Shown: in pieces, positions 34,097 to 42,606 of the stretch
How positions within the stretch are numbered: the first letter of the stretch is position 1
Layout of the letters: each line of letters starts with the position of its first letter
Assembly: GCA_963844235.1 (NCBI GenBank)
Contig: CAWJNF010000004.1
Coordinates: 372,001-436,000, forward strand
Origin: CAWJNF01 sp963844235
GTDB taxonomy: Bacteria; Actinomycetota; Thermoleophilia; Gaiellales; Gaiellaceae
Direction: 5' to 3'
DNA length: 64,000 bases
Notes under the pieces: model-generated
The model's input: the letters and a program-made list of their open reading frames with translations, nothing else
The model's database searches: none
Told to the model about the DNA's origin: nothing
Position numbers and translations under genes: made by a program

Positions 34097-35190
34097 GCGA
34101 CGAGATAATCCGAACCGCGTTCGACCGTGTACAGCGAGCGGCGGGCGGCGACCTGGTCGACTGGGAAGGGTGGTACTGGCCCAACCACTTCGGCGACCAG
34201 GCAGCCGAGCATCAGGCGGTCAGAACCGACGTCGGGGTGTGGGACGCCTCGCCGCTGCGCAAGTGGGCGTTCGCCGGCCCCGACGCGCTCGCGGCGGCCG
34301 ACCGGATCTTCACGAACGACATGGCCGGCCTCGAGGTGGGCCAGGTTCGCTACGCGCCGTTCTGCGACGAGAACGGGAAGATGGTGGGCGACGGCACGGT
34401 CTTCAAGACCGGGGCGGATTCCTGCATCGTCGTGACGGCGCTCGACACCGACCTCGACCACTTCCGAACCGTCGTCTCGGGCCTGGACGTGGAGATCGAG
34501 CCACGAACGCAGGCGACGCCGCAGCTCGGCATCAACGGCCCGCGTTCCCGGGAGGTCCTGCAGAGCCTCACGGACGCGGACGTCACGGGCCTCGGGTACT
34601 TCCGCTTCTGGCCGGACCTCGTGGACGTCGGGGGCGTGAGCTGTTGGGTCTCGCGCACCGGCTACTCGGGAGAGCTCGGGTACGAGCTCTTCTGCTCGCC
34701 CGACGGTGCCGAGCAGCTCTGGGACGCCGTCGCGGGCGCCGGGGCGCAGCCCTACGGGCTCGCGGCCGTCGAGACGATCAGGATCGAGTCGGGCCTGATC
34801 TTCATCGGCTACGACTACTTTCAGCACGAGACGAGCCCGTACGACATGGGCCTCGACAAGGTGATCCGCCTCGACAAGGGCGACTTCTGCGGCAAGGCGG
34901 CGCTCGCCGCCGAGGCGCAGAACCCGCCCAACCGCTTCGTCACGCTCGTCGTCGAGGCAGCCGTGCCGGAATACGGCGCCGCGGTCACGAAGGACGGAGA
35001 GCAGGTCGGCACCCTGACGAGCCCGTGCGAGAGCCCGACGCTCGGCCGGACGATCGGCCTGACCGTGCTTCGCTCCGACCTCGCGCGGGAGGGCGAACTG
35101 GTCGAGGTCGCGGTCGGCGACGGCACCGCTCCGGCCGCGGTCTCCCCGATGCCCATCTACGACACGGAGAAGACGCGGCCGCGCGCGTAG
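34093..35190 (+). CDS. GcvT-like aminomethyltransferase
   Basis: The 365-aa protein is of the GcvT/DMSP-demethylase/sarcosine-oxidase-alpha C-terminal family: HQAVRTDVGVWDASPLRKWA, ITRGNTD-like segment IFTNDMAGLEVGQVRYAPFC, CWVSRTGYSGELGYELFCSP and GLAAVETIRIESGLIFIGYD. These proteins bind tetrahydrofolate and accept a methylene or methyl group. Paired with the FAD oxidase at 31914, it forms a split analogue of dimethylglycine or sarcosine oxidases. Its TAG stop is formed by the GTAG of a REP-like element. Confidence 0.85.
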   Translation: MSDEIIRTAFDRVQRAAGGDLVDWEGWYWPNHFGDQAAEHQAVRTDVGVWDASPLRKWAFAGPDALAAADRIFTNDMAGLEVGQVRYAPFCDENGKMVGDGTVFKTGADSCIVVTALDTDLDHFRTVVSGLDVEIEPRTQATPQLGINGPRSREVLQSLTDADVTGLGYFRFWPDLVDVGGVSCWVSRTGYSGELGYELFCSPDGAEQLWDAVAGAGAQPYGLAAVETIRIESGLIFIGYDYFQHETSPYDMGLDKVIRLDKGDFCGKAALAAEAQNPPNRFVTLVVEAAVPEYGAAVTKDGEQVGTLTSPCESPTLGRTIGLTVLRSDLAREGELVEVAVGDGTAPAAVSPMPIYDTEKTRPRA

Positions 35191-35210
35191 GGGCCGGATA
35201 TATCCGGCCC
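35187..35210 (+). repeat. REP-like element providing a stop codon
   Basis: GTAG (35187-35190) plus the 20-bp palindrome GGGCCGGATATATCCGGCCC (35191-35210). The TAG ends the aminomethyltransferase gene. Confidence 0.92.
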
Positions 35211-35228
35211 GCACCGCCCCGGAAGAAT

Positions 35229-35419
35229 GTAGGGGCCGGATCTCATCCGGCCCGACGGCGGCCTATCCGCGTCCGCCGGCAAATGTAGGGGCCGGATCTC
35301 ATCCGGCCCGACGGCGGCCTATCCGCGTCCGCCGGCAAATGTAGGGGCCGGATCTCATCCGGCCCGACGGCGGCCTATCGCGTCCGCCGGCAGATGTAGG
35401 GGCCGGATATATCCGGCCC
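35229..35419 (+). repeat. tandem array of REP-like elements, 56-bp period
   Basis: Three nearly identical units start at 35229, 35285 and 35341 (56, 56 and 55 bp long). Each has GTAG, arms GGGCCGGAT/ATCCGGCCC around CTC, and the spacer CGACGGCGGCCTATCCGCGT. The third lacks one C in TATCCGCG. A fourth hairpin at 35396-35419 is of the AT-loop class. The array lies between the GcvT-like gene and the GMC oxidoreductase. Confidence 0.93.
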
Positions 35420-35469
35420 GCACCCGCGCGATGCCTTAACCTCCTCTCCTCGACCCGGGAGGTGACGCA

Positions 35470-37638
35470 GTGAGCGTGCAGGCGGCGACGACCCTGGACG
35501 CCGGGCAGCGCGAGACCCTCTACGCGCTCGGCGACGTTCTCATCCCGGCGGTCGGCGAGATGCCCTCGGCGAGCACGGCCGACCCTCAGGGCAAGTGGCT
35601 CGACAAGGCGCTCGCGGCGCGGCCGGATCTGCTGCCCACCCTGGCCGAGCTGCTCGACCGGGCCCACGGACGCGAGCCGTCGGAGGAAGCACGCCGGCTG
35701 CACGCCGACGAGCCGGACGCGTTCGGTGCGCTCTCGCAGATCGTCTCCGGCGCCTACTACATGAACCTGAAGGTACGCAAGCGCATCCGCTATCCGGGCC
35801 AGGGCAAGCGCCCGCCGTTTCCGGACGAGGCCGAGTACGACCTGCGGGATGGTCTGCTCCACCCCGTCACCGAGCGGGGCCCCATGTACAAGCTGCCACC
35901 CCCCTCGGCGACGCCGAACGGGAAGGTGGAGCCGCTTGCCTTCCACATCTCCCGGGAAGGCGGGGAGCGGGCCGACGTGCTCGTCATCGGGGCGGGCGCC
36001 GGCGGCGGGGTAGCCGTACGCCACCTTGCCGAGGCCGGGTTCAGGGTCGTGTGCCTCGAGCAGGGCGGCTGGCCGGACGTTTCCGAGTTCCCCGGCGACA
36101 AGCTCGAGTGGGAGCTGGTCGCCGACGCCCAGTGGAGCCCGAACCCGAACACGCGCCGCCAGCCGGCCGACTACCCGCTCGAAGTGTCGCGCTCGCCGAT
36201 CACGCCAGTCATGTACAACGCGGTCGGCGGCTCGACGGTCCACTTCTGCGCCCAGTGGGTGCGCATGCGTCCGCAGGATTTCCGCCTGCGCAGCGTGGAC
36301 GGCCTCGCCGACGACTGGCCCATCTCCTACGACGAGATGAAGCCGTTCTACGAGCAGATCGACCAGGAGATGATGATCTCCGGCATGTCAGGCGACCCGG
36401 CCTACCCGCCGGGCCCGCCGCCGCTCCAACCGCCGCTGCCGATCGGGCCGCTGGGCCGGCGCGCTGCCGAGGGCATGAACCGCCTCGGGTGGCACTGGTG
36501 GCCGTCGGCCCACGCGATCCGCTCCGAGGCGGTGGGCAACCTCGCCGCCTGCGAGCGCACCGGCGCCTGCATGTGGGGCTGTCCGAAGGGCGCCAAGAGC
36601 TCCACCGACACGACGATGTTCCCGGAAGCGTTGAAGCACGGCGCGAAGGTGATCACGGGCGCGCGCGTGCGCGAGATCACGGTGAACGGGAACGGGCTCG
36701 CGACCGGGGCGGTCTACATCGACCGCCAGGGGAGGGAGCAATTCCAGGCGGCGGACGTCGTCGTCGTCGCCTGCAACGGCGTCGGCACGGCCAGGCTCCT
36801 GCTCCTCTCCGAGTCCAGCCGCTTCCCCGACGGGCTCGCCAACTCCTCGGGCCTCGTCGGGAAGCGCCTGATGCTGCACCCGTACATGAGCGTGCTCGGG
36901 GTCTACGAGGACGAGCTCGAGGGTTGGCTCGGCCCGTGGGGCACGCAGCTGCTCTCGCTCCAGTTCGCCGACCACGACGAGTCGCGAGGGTTTCCCCGGG
37001 GCGCGCAGTGGGACGTGATGCCGCTGGGCGGGCCGCTGTTCAGCCTCTTCCGCTACGACGATCGGCCCTTCGACGAGCGCTGGGGCCCGGCTGTCCACGA
37101 CCTCATCGAGCGGACGCTCGGGCACGCGTTCGACTGGGGTGTCGGCATCGAGGACCTGCCGCACGAGCGCAACATGGTCACGATCGACCCGGAGCTCTGC
37201 GACTCCGACGGGATTCCGGCTCCGAAGGTGCACTTCGAGATCGACGCCGACATGCGCGCCAACCTCGAGTGGCAGCTCGATCGCGCGCGCGAGGCCCACG
37301 AGGCAGCCGGCGCGATCGACACCATCGTCTCGGACTGGTCGGCCTGGGGCTGGCACCTCCTCGGCACAGCCCGCATGGGAGACGACACGGCGACGTCCGT
37401 GGTCGACCGCTGGGGCGCGGCGCACGACGTGCCGAACCTCTATGTCATGGACGGCAGCGTCTTCGTCACCTCCGGCCCGATGGCGCCGACCGCAACGATC
37501 TGCGCCAACGCGCTGCGCTGCACCGAGCGGCTGATCGCGCGGGCGAACGTGCAGCGGGTGCCCAGCGTGAGGGGCCGGATATATCCGGCCCCTACAGAAC
37601 GGCGCGGTAGCGGGAACTCGGCGGCTTCCGGCCGCTGA
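35470..37638 (+). CDS. GMC oxidoreductase with fused gluconate-2-dehydrogenase-subunit-3-like N-terminus
   Basis: The 722-aa protein (GTG, GGGAGG upstream) starts with a domain like the small subunit of gluconate 2-dehydrogenase (LDAGQRETLYALGDVLIPAV to about residue 140). It continues as a GMC-type FAD enzyme: ADVLVIGAGAGGGVAVRHLA (about 170), YNAVGGSTVHFCAQWVRMRP, FPDGLANSSGLVGKRLMLHP, and a C-terminal WGWHLLGTARMGDDTATSVV, MDGSVFVTSGPMAPTATICA. The substrate is an alcohol, sugar or choline-like compound. The natural C-terminus is near VQRVPSV; the last 22 or so residues (RGRIYPAPTERRGSGNSAAS...) are translated from a REP-like element and transposase DNA. A split paralogue lies at 49481-51502. 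Confidence 0.85.
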   Translation: MSVQAATTLDAGQRETLYALGDVLIPAVGEMPSASTADPQGKWLDKALAARPDLLPTLAELLDRAHGREPSEEARRLHADEPDAFGALSQIVSGAYYMNLKVRKRIRYPGQGKRPPFPDEAEYDLRDGLLHPVTERGPMYKLPPPSATPNGKVEPLAFHISREGGERADVLVIGAGAGGGVAVRHLAEAGFRVVCLEQGGWPDVSEFPGDKLEWELVADAQWSPNPNTRRQPADYPLEVSRSPITPVMYNAVGGSTVHFCAQWVRMRPQDFRLRSVDGLADDWPISYDEMKPFYEQIDQEMMISGMSGDPAYPPGPPPLQPPLPIGPLGRRAAEGMNRLGWHWWPSAHAIRSEAVGNLAACERTGACMWGCPKGAKSSTDTTMFPEALKHGAKVITGARVREITVNGNGLATGAVYIDRQGREQFQAADVVVVACNGVGTARLLLLSESSRFPDGLANSSGLVGKRLMLHPYMSVLGVYEDELEGWLGPWGTQLLSLQFADHDESRGFPRGAQWDVMPLGGPLFSLFRYDDRPFDERWGPAVHDLIERTLGHAFDWGVGIEDLPHERNMVTIDPELCDSDGIPAPKVHFEIDADMRANLEWQLDRAREAHEAAGAIDTIVSDWSAWGWHLLGTARMGDDTATSVVDRWGAAHDVPNLYVMDGSVFVTSGPMAPTATICANALRCTERLIARANVQRVPSVRGRIYPAPTERRGSGNSAASGR
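37571..37595 (-). repeat. REP-like element inside the 3' end of the GMC gene
   Basis: The palindrome GGGCCGGATATATCCGGCCC (37572-37591) is followed by CTAC. It is translated in the GMC gene as RGRIYPAPT and also marks the 3' edge of the transposase remnant on the other strand. Confidence 0.88.
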
Positions 37639-38118
37639 CGCTCCGGGTTCTCTCGATCGAGAGCCCACCTGAGCGGGTTCGTCTGGATGTACTCGCGGAA
37701 GGCGGCGAGCTCTTCTTCATCTCTGATCACCCGGTCGTGGTACCCGCGCTGCCAGATCTGCCTCCCACCCGTCGCGACGCGGCAGCCTTGAATGTGCTCA
37801 TCACACGCTGTAGGGGCCGGATACATCCGGCCCCTACGTCCTTTTGGCATGAGAAATCCCGTGCACGTGGTTGGGCATGACGACGAATTCGTCGACCGCC
37901 CAGCCACGATGCATGCCGGGTATCGCGGTCCAGCACTCGTGGACGATCAGCCCGATCTCCAAGAGCTCTACGCGATGCGCTTCTGCCAACGCGAGGCATG
38001 CACTCCCTGTTCGAAGCGCAGACAGTGACGAAGTACGCGCCGGGCAACGCGTAGTCGTGGTCGGGCGAGCCGCAGCGCTCCGGCGACGCTGCATGCGGCG
38101 AGCATCGCGCCGCGACAT
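37589..38118 (-). pseudogene. RAYT-type (Y1/HUH) transposase, frameshifted, with an internal REP copy
   Basis: Minus-strand fragments in several frames reconstruct one REP-associated tyrosine transposase. In order: MSRRDARRMQRRRSAAAR, DHDYALPGAYFVTVCASNRE, ELLEIGLIVHECWTAIPGMH, DEFVVMPNHVHGI (HUH metal-binding site, His codons near 37861-37878), VMSTFKAAASRRVGG, IWQRGYHDRVIRDEEELAAF, REYIQTNPLRWALDREN (catalytic Tyr codon 37689-37691). Both catalytic elements survive, but at least three single-base frame changes (near 38065, 37985, 37855, 37750) break the gene. A full REP element occupies the hinge between HVHGI and MSTFK, and reads VGAGCIRPLQ in frame with the second half. Confidence 0.82.
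37810..37837. repeat. REP-like element within the transposase gene
   Basis: GTAG, core GGGCCGGATACATCCGGCCC, CTAC: a 28-bp inverted repeat with GTAG at both ends. It sits in the RAYT coding region, between the HUH motif and the catalytic-Tyr domain. Confidence 0.92.
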
Positions 38119-38183
38119 CGACACGTGTCTGTCCGGGGGTGCAGATCGAGGCGAGCATTCGGCGCGGTGCCGCGGGACCGCCC

Positions 38184-39233
38184 ATGAGCCTTCCGCCATC
38201 AATGCGGTCGGTGACTCCCATTCGGGCGATCGTGTACGGCGTCGGTGCCATGGGCTCGATCATGGCTCGGCTGATGCTCGAGAAGGGTGTCGAGATCGTC
38301 GGCGCCGTCGCACGCAGCCCGGACAAGGTCGGGCGCGACCTCGGCGAGATCGCCGGGCTGGGCAGCTCGACGGGCGTGGTCGTCGAGCCCGACGCACGGC
38401 GCGCTCTCGACCGCGGGGCCGACATCGCGGTCGTCTCGGTCTCGAGCTACCTCAGCGTCATGGCGGACCACTTCCGCCTGTGCCTCGAGCGGGGAGCGAA
38501 CGTGGTCACGATCGAGGAGGAGACGGTCTGGCCCTGGGGAACGGCGCCCGAGCTGGCGACGGAGCTCGACGGGATTGCGAAGCGGAACGGCGTCACGCTC
38601 GCCGCCTCGGGCGCGCAGGACGTGTTCTGGCTCCACCTCGTCGGCACGCTGCTCGGCGCAGCTCATCGCGTCGACACGGTGGAAGGCCGCTGCTCGTGGA
38701 ACGCCGACGACTACGGGCCGGAGGTGGCGGCTCACGTCCACGCGGGCGACACGGTCGAGGACTTCGAGCGCCACGTCGCCGCGCACGGCTGGCCCGACTT
38801 CGTCGCCCGGGCGACGCTCGAGGCGCTCGTCGCCGAGCTCGAGCTGACGCCCTCACGCGTCACGTCGACGGTCGCGCCGGTCGTCGCCGACGCCGACACG
38901 CCGTCGCGGAGCCTCGGCCGGACCATCCCGGCGGGCCATCTGCTCGGCGTCCTCGACGCGACCACGATCGAGACCGCGGAGGGCCCGCGCTTCACGTTCC
39001 GGATGGACGGCCGTGTCTACGGCGAGGGCGAGACCGACACCAACGAGTGGCTCGTGCACGGTGAGCCCGACCTCCATCTGAGAAACGACGACGTTCCGAC
39101 TCGGCTGATCACCTGCACGTCGGTCGTGAACCGGATCCCGGACGTGATCAACGCCAAACCCGGCCTCGTGACGCTCGACCGCCTCGGGAAGCCGCGTTAC
39201 AAGCACGGACCCCTGCAGCGTTACGTGCGGTAG
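38184..39233 (+). CDS. NAD(P)-dependent dehydrogenase, 2,4-diaminopentanoate-dehydrogenase-like
   Basis: From ATG 38184 the protein is 349 aa; GTG 38211 (TPIRAIVYGVGAMGSIMA) is an equally plausible start. It has a dihydrodipicolinate-reductase-type Rossmann domain (IRAIVYGVGAMGSIMARLML) and a C-terminal half with DTNEWLVHGEPDLHLRNDDV and CTSVVNRIPDVINAKPGLV, typical of 2,4-diaminopentanoate dehydrogenase and relatives. The likely activity is reversible NAD(P)-linked deamination of an amino acid or diamine; the substrate is unknown. It starts only 66 bp from the transposase start (divergent). Its TAG stop is the GTAG of a REP-like element. Confidence 0.75.
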   Translation: MSLPPSMRSVTPIRAIVYGVGAMGSIMARLMLEKGVEIVGAVARSPDKVGRDLGEIAGLGSSTGVVVEPDARRALDRGADIAVVSVSSYLSVMADHFRLCLERGANVVTIEEETVWPWGTAPELATELDGIAKRNGVTLAASGAQDVFWLHLVGTLLGAAHRVDTVEGRCSWNADDYGPEVAAHVHAGDTVEDFERHVAAHGWPDFVARATLEALVAELELTPSRVTSTVAPVVADADTPSRSLGRTIPAGHLLGVLDATTIETAEGPRFTFRMDGRVYGEGETDTNEWLVHGEPDLHLRNDDVPTRLITCTSVVNRIPDVINAKPGLVTLDRLGKPRYKHGPLQRYVR

Positions 39234-39257
39234 GGGCCGGATATATCCGGCCCCTAC
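39230..39257. repeat. REP-like element, full 28-bp inverted repeat, providing a stop codon
   Basis: GTAG (39230-39233), core GGGCCGGATATATCCGGCCC (39234-39253) and CTAC (39254-39257) form a perfect palindrome. The TAG of the left GTAG terminates the dehydrogenase gene. Confidence 0.93.
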
Positions 39258-39339
39258 CGCCTCAGGGCGCGGCGCGCCATGTCCCTGGCCGCGCTCAGGC
39301 ATTCGAGGTGTCCCGCTCGGGACAGGCCGCGCCGTCGAG

Positions 39340-39612
39340 CTAGTCCGCTTCGACGTAGGCCGTGAAGGGAGGGACGACGCCGTGCTCCTCCATCAAGGCC
39401 GCGACCTCTGGCGGCGGTGCGGTCAACATCGCCCGAACGGCATCGAGGTCGCGGACGTCAGCAGTGACGGCGATGTTGTTGCTCCCGTCCTGCGCGACGT
39501 AATCGGTCACGTTGCTGCCGGAGGCCGACTCGATGGCTGCAGCGCGGGCCGCCTTGCCCTTCAGCCAACGGTCGGTGTCGACGACGGCGTGGGTGACGAC
39601 GATCTTTGGCAT
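39340..39612 (-). CDS. small conserved protein, dimeric alpha/beta-barrel-like
   Basis: ATG 39612 with GAAGGAG upstream starts a 90-aa protein: MPKIVVTHAVVDTDRWLKGK, AARAAAIESASGSNVTDYVA, DGSNNIAVTADVRDLDAVRA, VVPPFTAYVEAD. The strand-helix-strand pattern resembles small ABM/EthD-type dimeric barrels, but no active site is evident. It is monocistronic, between the REP element and the amine oxidase. Confidence 0.65.
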   Translation of the reverse strand: MPKIVVTHAVVDTDRWLKGKAARAAAIESASGSNVTDYVAQDGSNNIAVTADVRDLDAVRAMLTAPPPEVAALMEEHGVVPPFTAYVEAD

Positions 39613-39732
39613 GTCCACTCCTTCTAAGGGTGCGCGGAGGTGCGTAGAGGTGGGGACCATCTGCGCGGTGAGGAGTTGCATCCTACGTGAGGGTGGGAGC
39701 CCGGACATTTGTTCCACGCTGAGGCGCTGGTA

Positions 39733-39755
39733 TCGGGCGGATATTCCGAGCCTAC
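39733..39755 (-). repeat. degenerate REP-like element at the amine oxidase stop
   Basis: TCGGGCGGATATTCCGAGCC followed by TAC keeps the outline of a minus-strand copy. The CTAC at 39752-39755 reads GTAG on the minus strand and its TAG is the stop codon of the amine oxidase. Confidence 0.5.
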
Positions 39756-41085
39756 CGCCTTGCCACGAGGAGCATCTCCTCGACCTGCGCTGCGGCCCGG
39801 GCGCCGGTCTCCACGGCTCCGTCCATCCAGCCGGCCCAGCCGAGCGCGAGATCGGAGCCGGCAAAGGCGAGCCTGCCCTCCGTCTCCTGGAAAGCCGAGT
39901 GGTAGCGGCTCAGCTGACCCGGCCGGTAGGCCATCCAGGTGCCGCGCGAGAACTCGTCCCCGTTCCAGTCGTGCGCGTCGGTGGCCAGCACGCGGGCGCC
40001 GGGGATGAAGCGGTCGATCGCACGCCGGATGTCGTCGGCGCTCAGCACGTCGAGCATCTCCGGCCCGGTGCCGAAACCGACCATGAGACTCCCCTCGGGA
40101 AGGGTGAACTCCGTGGAGAGCCAGTTGAGCCCGCCGCCCCAGCCGACGCCGACGAGGTGGTCGGGGGCGTTCTCGACGAGGGCCCAGACCTTCGTCGAGT
40201 GGCCCGCATGGCCCTCGGACGCTGCCTGGCGCTTCCTCTCCGACAGCCCCGGGGCGAACTCGATGTCGCGCCAGGTGTTCAACGGCACCGCGACGACGCA
40301 GGTCGCGCCGGAGAAGACCTCGCCGGCCCGTGTGGTGACCGACACGCCGGCGCCGTCCTGCTCGATACGTGCGACCAGGGGACGAGAGCCGCACGTCCTC
40401 AGCCGCCTCCCCCGCGAGTGCCTCGATGAAACTCGACGTGCCCTTGCCGAACTTGTCCGTGATCGCCGCGTACCAGGCCCAGGCGCTCGAGTCGAAGCCC
40501 GCCACCCAGGAGAGGACGTGGAGCGCCGAGACCTCGGCCGGGTGACAGCCGAAGAAGAAGCCCGCCCACGAGGAGAGGTACTCGCTCGTCGCCCGCGGCA
40601 GCGCAAGCCCGAGCGAGAAACTCCTCGAACGAGACGTCGAGATCGGCGAGCGGCTGCGTGTCGAGCGGGGCGCCGAACTCGATCCGGCGCGCTGCGACGA
40701 TCACGTCGACCAGCGCGCGCTCGAAGTCGAAGGCCTCCTCGAGCGGCACCGGCGCGGCTCCGGAAAGAAGCTGACCGCCCACGCCCGACCGGAACGTCTT
40801 GCCTGCGGGGCTCTGCGTGACCGCCAGCGAGTAACGGGCGATCTCGGCGGCGACGTGCGGCTGCCAGCGCTCGACGAACCACGTCCCGCCGATCTCGACC
40901 TTCTGCTCGGTGTCGGCGAACGGCCGATACCACGTTCGCCCGCCAAGGCGGTCACGTGCCTCGAGCACGAGGACGCTCCGCCCGGCCGCACGCAGATCAC
41001 GCGCCGCCGTCAGGCCCGCGATGCCCCCTCCGATAACGATCGCGTCGTGCCGAGCCTGGCTCTCGGCGCTCCCCGTCTCGGTCAA
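39752..41085 (-). CDS. flavin-containing amine oxidase (two frameshifts as assembled)
   Basis: The parts are HDAIVIGGGIAGLTAARDLR and LEARDRLGGRTWYR (FAD and MAO signature), SEYLSSWAGFFFGCHPAEVS, DKFGKGTSSFIEALAGEAAE, FGTGPEMLDVLSADDIRRAI and a C-terminal AFAGSDLALGWAGWMDGAVE, the conserved FAD-binding end of MAO/polyamine oxidases. They lie in three frames that join near 40615 and 40390; total length is about 444 aa. TTG 41085 is the start and overlaps the ALDH stop (TTGA). It oxidises an amine to an aldehyde plus NH3 and H2O2; the adjacent ALDH would oxidise that aldehyde. The stop codon lies in a degenerate GTAG element. Confidence 0.75.
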
Positions 41086-42572
41086 GCGACGCTCCCCTCC
41101 TCCACTGCGATCGCCGGCCGCTCGTACGGGAACCACCACTCTGGCGAGGGCTCCTGCGCGAAGTCGATGTGCACGTGCTTGGCCTGCGTGAAGGCGCTGA
41201 TGCCCTCGGCGCCGAGCTCGCGGCCGAGGCCGCTCATCTTGAAGCCGCCGAACGGGGCGGCGTCGTTGTCCTTGAGCGGGTCGTTGATCCACACGGTGCC
41301 CGCCTGGAGCTCCGTCGCCGCGCGCATCGCCGTCTCGAGGCTCGAGGTGTAGATGTTGGCGCCCAGCCCGAAGTCCGAGTCGTTCGCGAGCTCGATGGCC
41401 TCGTCGACGTCGCGGACGCGGGTGACCGCCGCGATCGGGCCGAAGACCTCGCGGCGCAGCTCCTGCACGCCCGGCTCCGTGAGCTCGATGACGGTCGGCT
41501 CGTAGAAGTAGCCGCGGTCGAGCCCTGACGGGATCCCGCCGCCGGCGGCGACGCGCGCACCGCGGCCGACCAGCTCGTCGATCGTCTCCTGGACCTGGTC
41601 GCGAGCGTCGCGGGAGACCATCGACCCGATGTCGACCTCGCCCATCGGGTCGCCGACTCGGAGCTCGCCCGTGAGCTCGAGCGCCCGCGCCATGAACTCG
41701 TCGTAGACGGCGCCCTCCACGTAGAACCGCTCTGCCGACGTGCACACCTGGCCCGCGTTGAGGAAGGCCGCGAACACGGCTCCCCGCGTCGCGACGTCGA
41801 GCTTCGCGTCCCCGAGCACGATGAACGGGTCCGAGCCTCCCAGCTCGAGCAGGAGCTTCTTGATCCTCGGCGCGGCCGCCGCCATGATCTTCGAGCCGGT
41901 CGCCACGGAGCCCGTGAACGCGATCATGTCGGTGCCCGGGTGCTCGACGAGCCGGGACGATCCCTCGCCGGCGGCGGTCACCACGTTGAAGACGCCGGCG
42001 GGCAGGTCGGAGAAGACCTCGCCGAGCCGAAGCGTGGCGAGGGGCGTCAGCTCGCTCGGCTTGACGATGCACGTGTTGCCGGCCGCCAGGGCGGCGGCGG
42101 CCTGCCAGGCGAGCAGGACGATCGGGTAGTTGTAGGGGAGGATGTGCACGACCACGCCGAGCGGCTCGTGCAGGACGAGGTTCATCTGCCCGGGCTTCGT
42201 GGGGCCGACGACGCGGCCGAGCGACGCCCGTGCGGACTCGCCGAGGTGCCGGAACGCCGTCGCCGACCACTCGATCTCGTCGCGGTTCTCCTTGAGCGTC
42301 TTGCCGCCCTCGCGCGTCAGCAGCACGGCGAGCTCGTCGGCGTGCTCCTCGAGACGCCTCGCGCACTCGTGCATCGCGTCCGCGCGCGCGAGCGCGTCGA
42401 GACGCCTCCACGAGCGCTGCGCTCCTCGCGCCGCCGCCACGGCGCGGTCGACGTCGTCGGCCGAGGCGTCCGGCACCTCGGCGACGATCTCCTCCGTCGC
42501 CGGGTTCTCGACCTCGATCGGCCGGCCCGACTCCGAGTCGACGTACTCCCCTCCGATGTAGAGCTGCTGCAT
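41082..42572 (-). CDS. NAD(P)-dependent aldehyde dehydrogenase
   Basis: The 496-aa protein is a complete ALDH: EPLGVVVHILPYNYPIVLLA, VVTAAGEGSSRLVEHPGTDM, FTGSVATGSKIM, catalytic Glu in LELGGSDPFIV, catalytic Cys in FLNAGQVCTSAERF, and EVFGPIAAVTRVRDVDEAIE. It resembles betaine-aldehyde/aminoaldehyde dehydrogenases. It is the middle gene of a minus-strand operon: saccharopine-dehydrogenase-like, ALDH, amine oxidase. A role in amine degradation (amine to aldehyde to acid) fits; betaine aldehyde and aminobutyraldehyde are candidates. Confidence 0.88.
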   Translation of the reverse strand: MQQLYIGGEYVDSESGRPIEVENPATEEIVAEVPDASADDVDRAVAAARGAQRSWRRLDALARADAMHECARRLEEHADELAVLLTREGGKTLKENRDEIEWSATAFRHLGESARASLGRVVGPTKPGQMNLVLHEPLGVVVHILPYNYPIVLLAWQAAAALAAGNTCIVKPSELTPLATLRLGEVFSDLPAGVFNVVTAAGEGSSRLVEHPGTDMIAFTGSVATGSKIMAAAAPRIKKLLLELGGSDPFIVLGDAKLDVATRGAVFAAFLNAGQVCTSAERFYVEGAVYDEFMARALELTGELRVGDPMGEVDIGSMVSRDARDQVQETIDELVGRGARVAAGGGIPSGLDRGYFYEPTVIELTEPGVQELRREVFGPIAAVTRVRDVDEAIELANDSDFGLGANIYTSSLETAMRAATELQAGTVWINDPLKDNDAAPFGGFKMSGLGRELGAEGISAFTQAKHVHIDFAQEPSPEWWFPYERPAIAVEEGSVA

Positions 42573-42589
42573 GTTCCTTCCTCCTTCCG

Positions 42590-42606
42590 GCCGGGATCCG
42601 GCCTAC
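42590..42606 (-). repeat. degenerate REP-like element at a stop codon
   Basis: On the minus strand GTAG is followed by GCCGGATCCCGGC, a short hairpin related to the main element. The TAG ends the saccharopine-dehydrogenase-like gene. Confidence 0.5.

Noticed and set aside
35229..35419. The regular array of hairpins could be read as a CRISPR array.
   Set aside because: The spacers are identical, not unique, the period is about 56 bp with only three units, and no cas gene is nearby. It is a tandem REP array.
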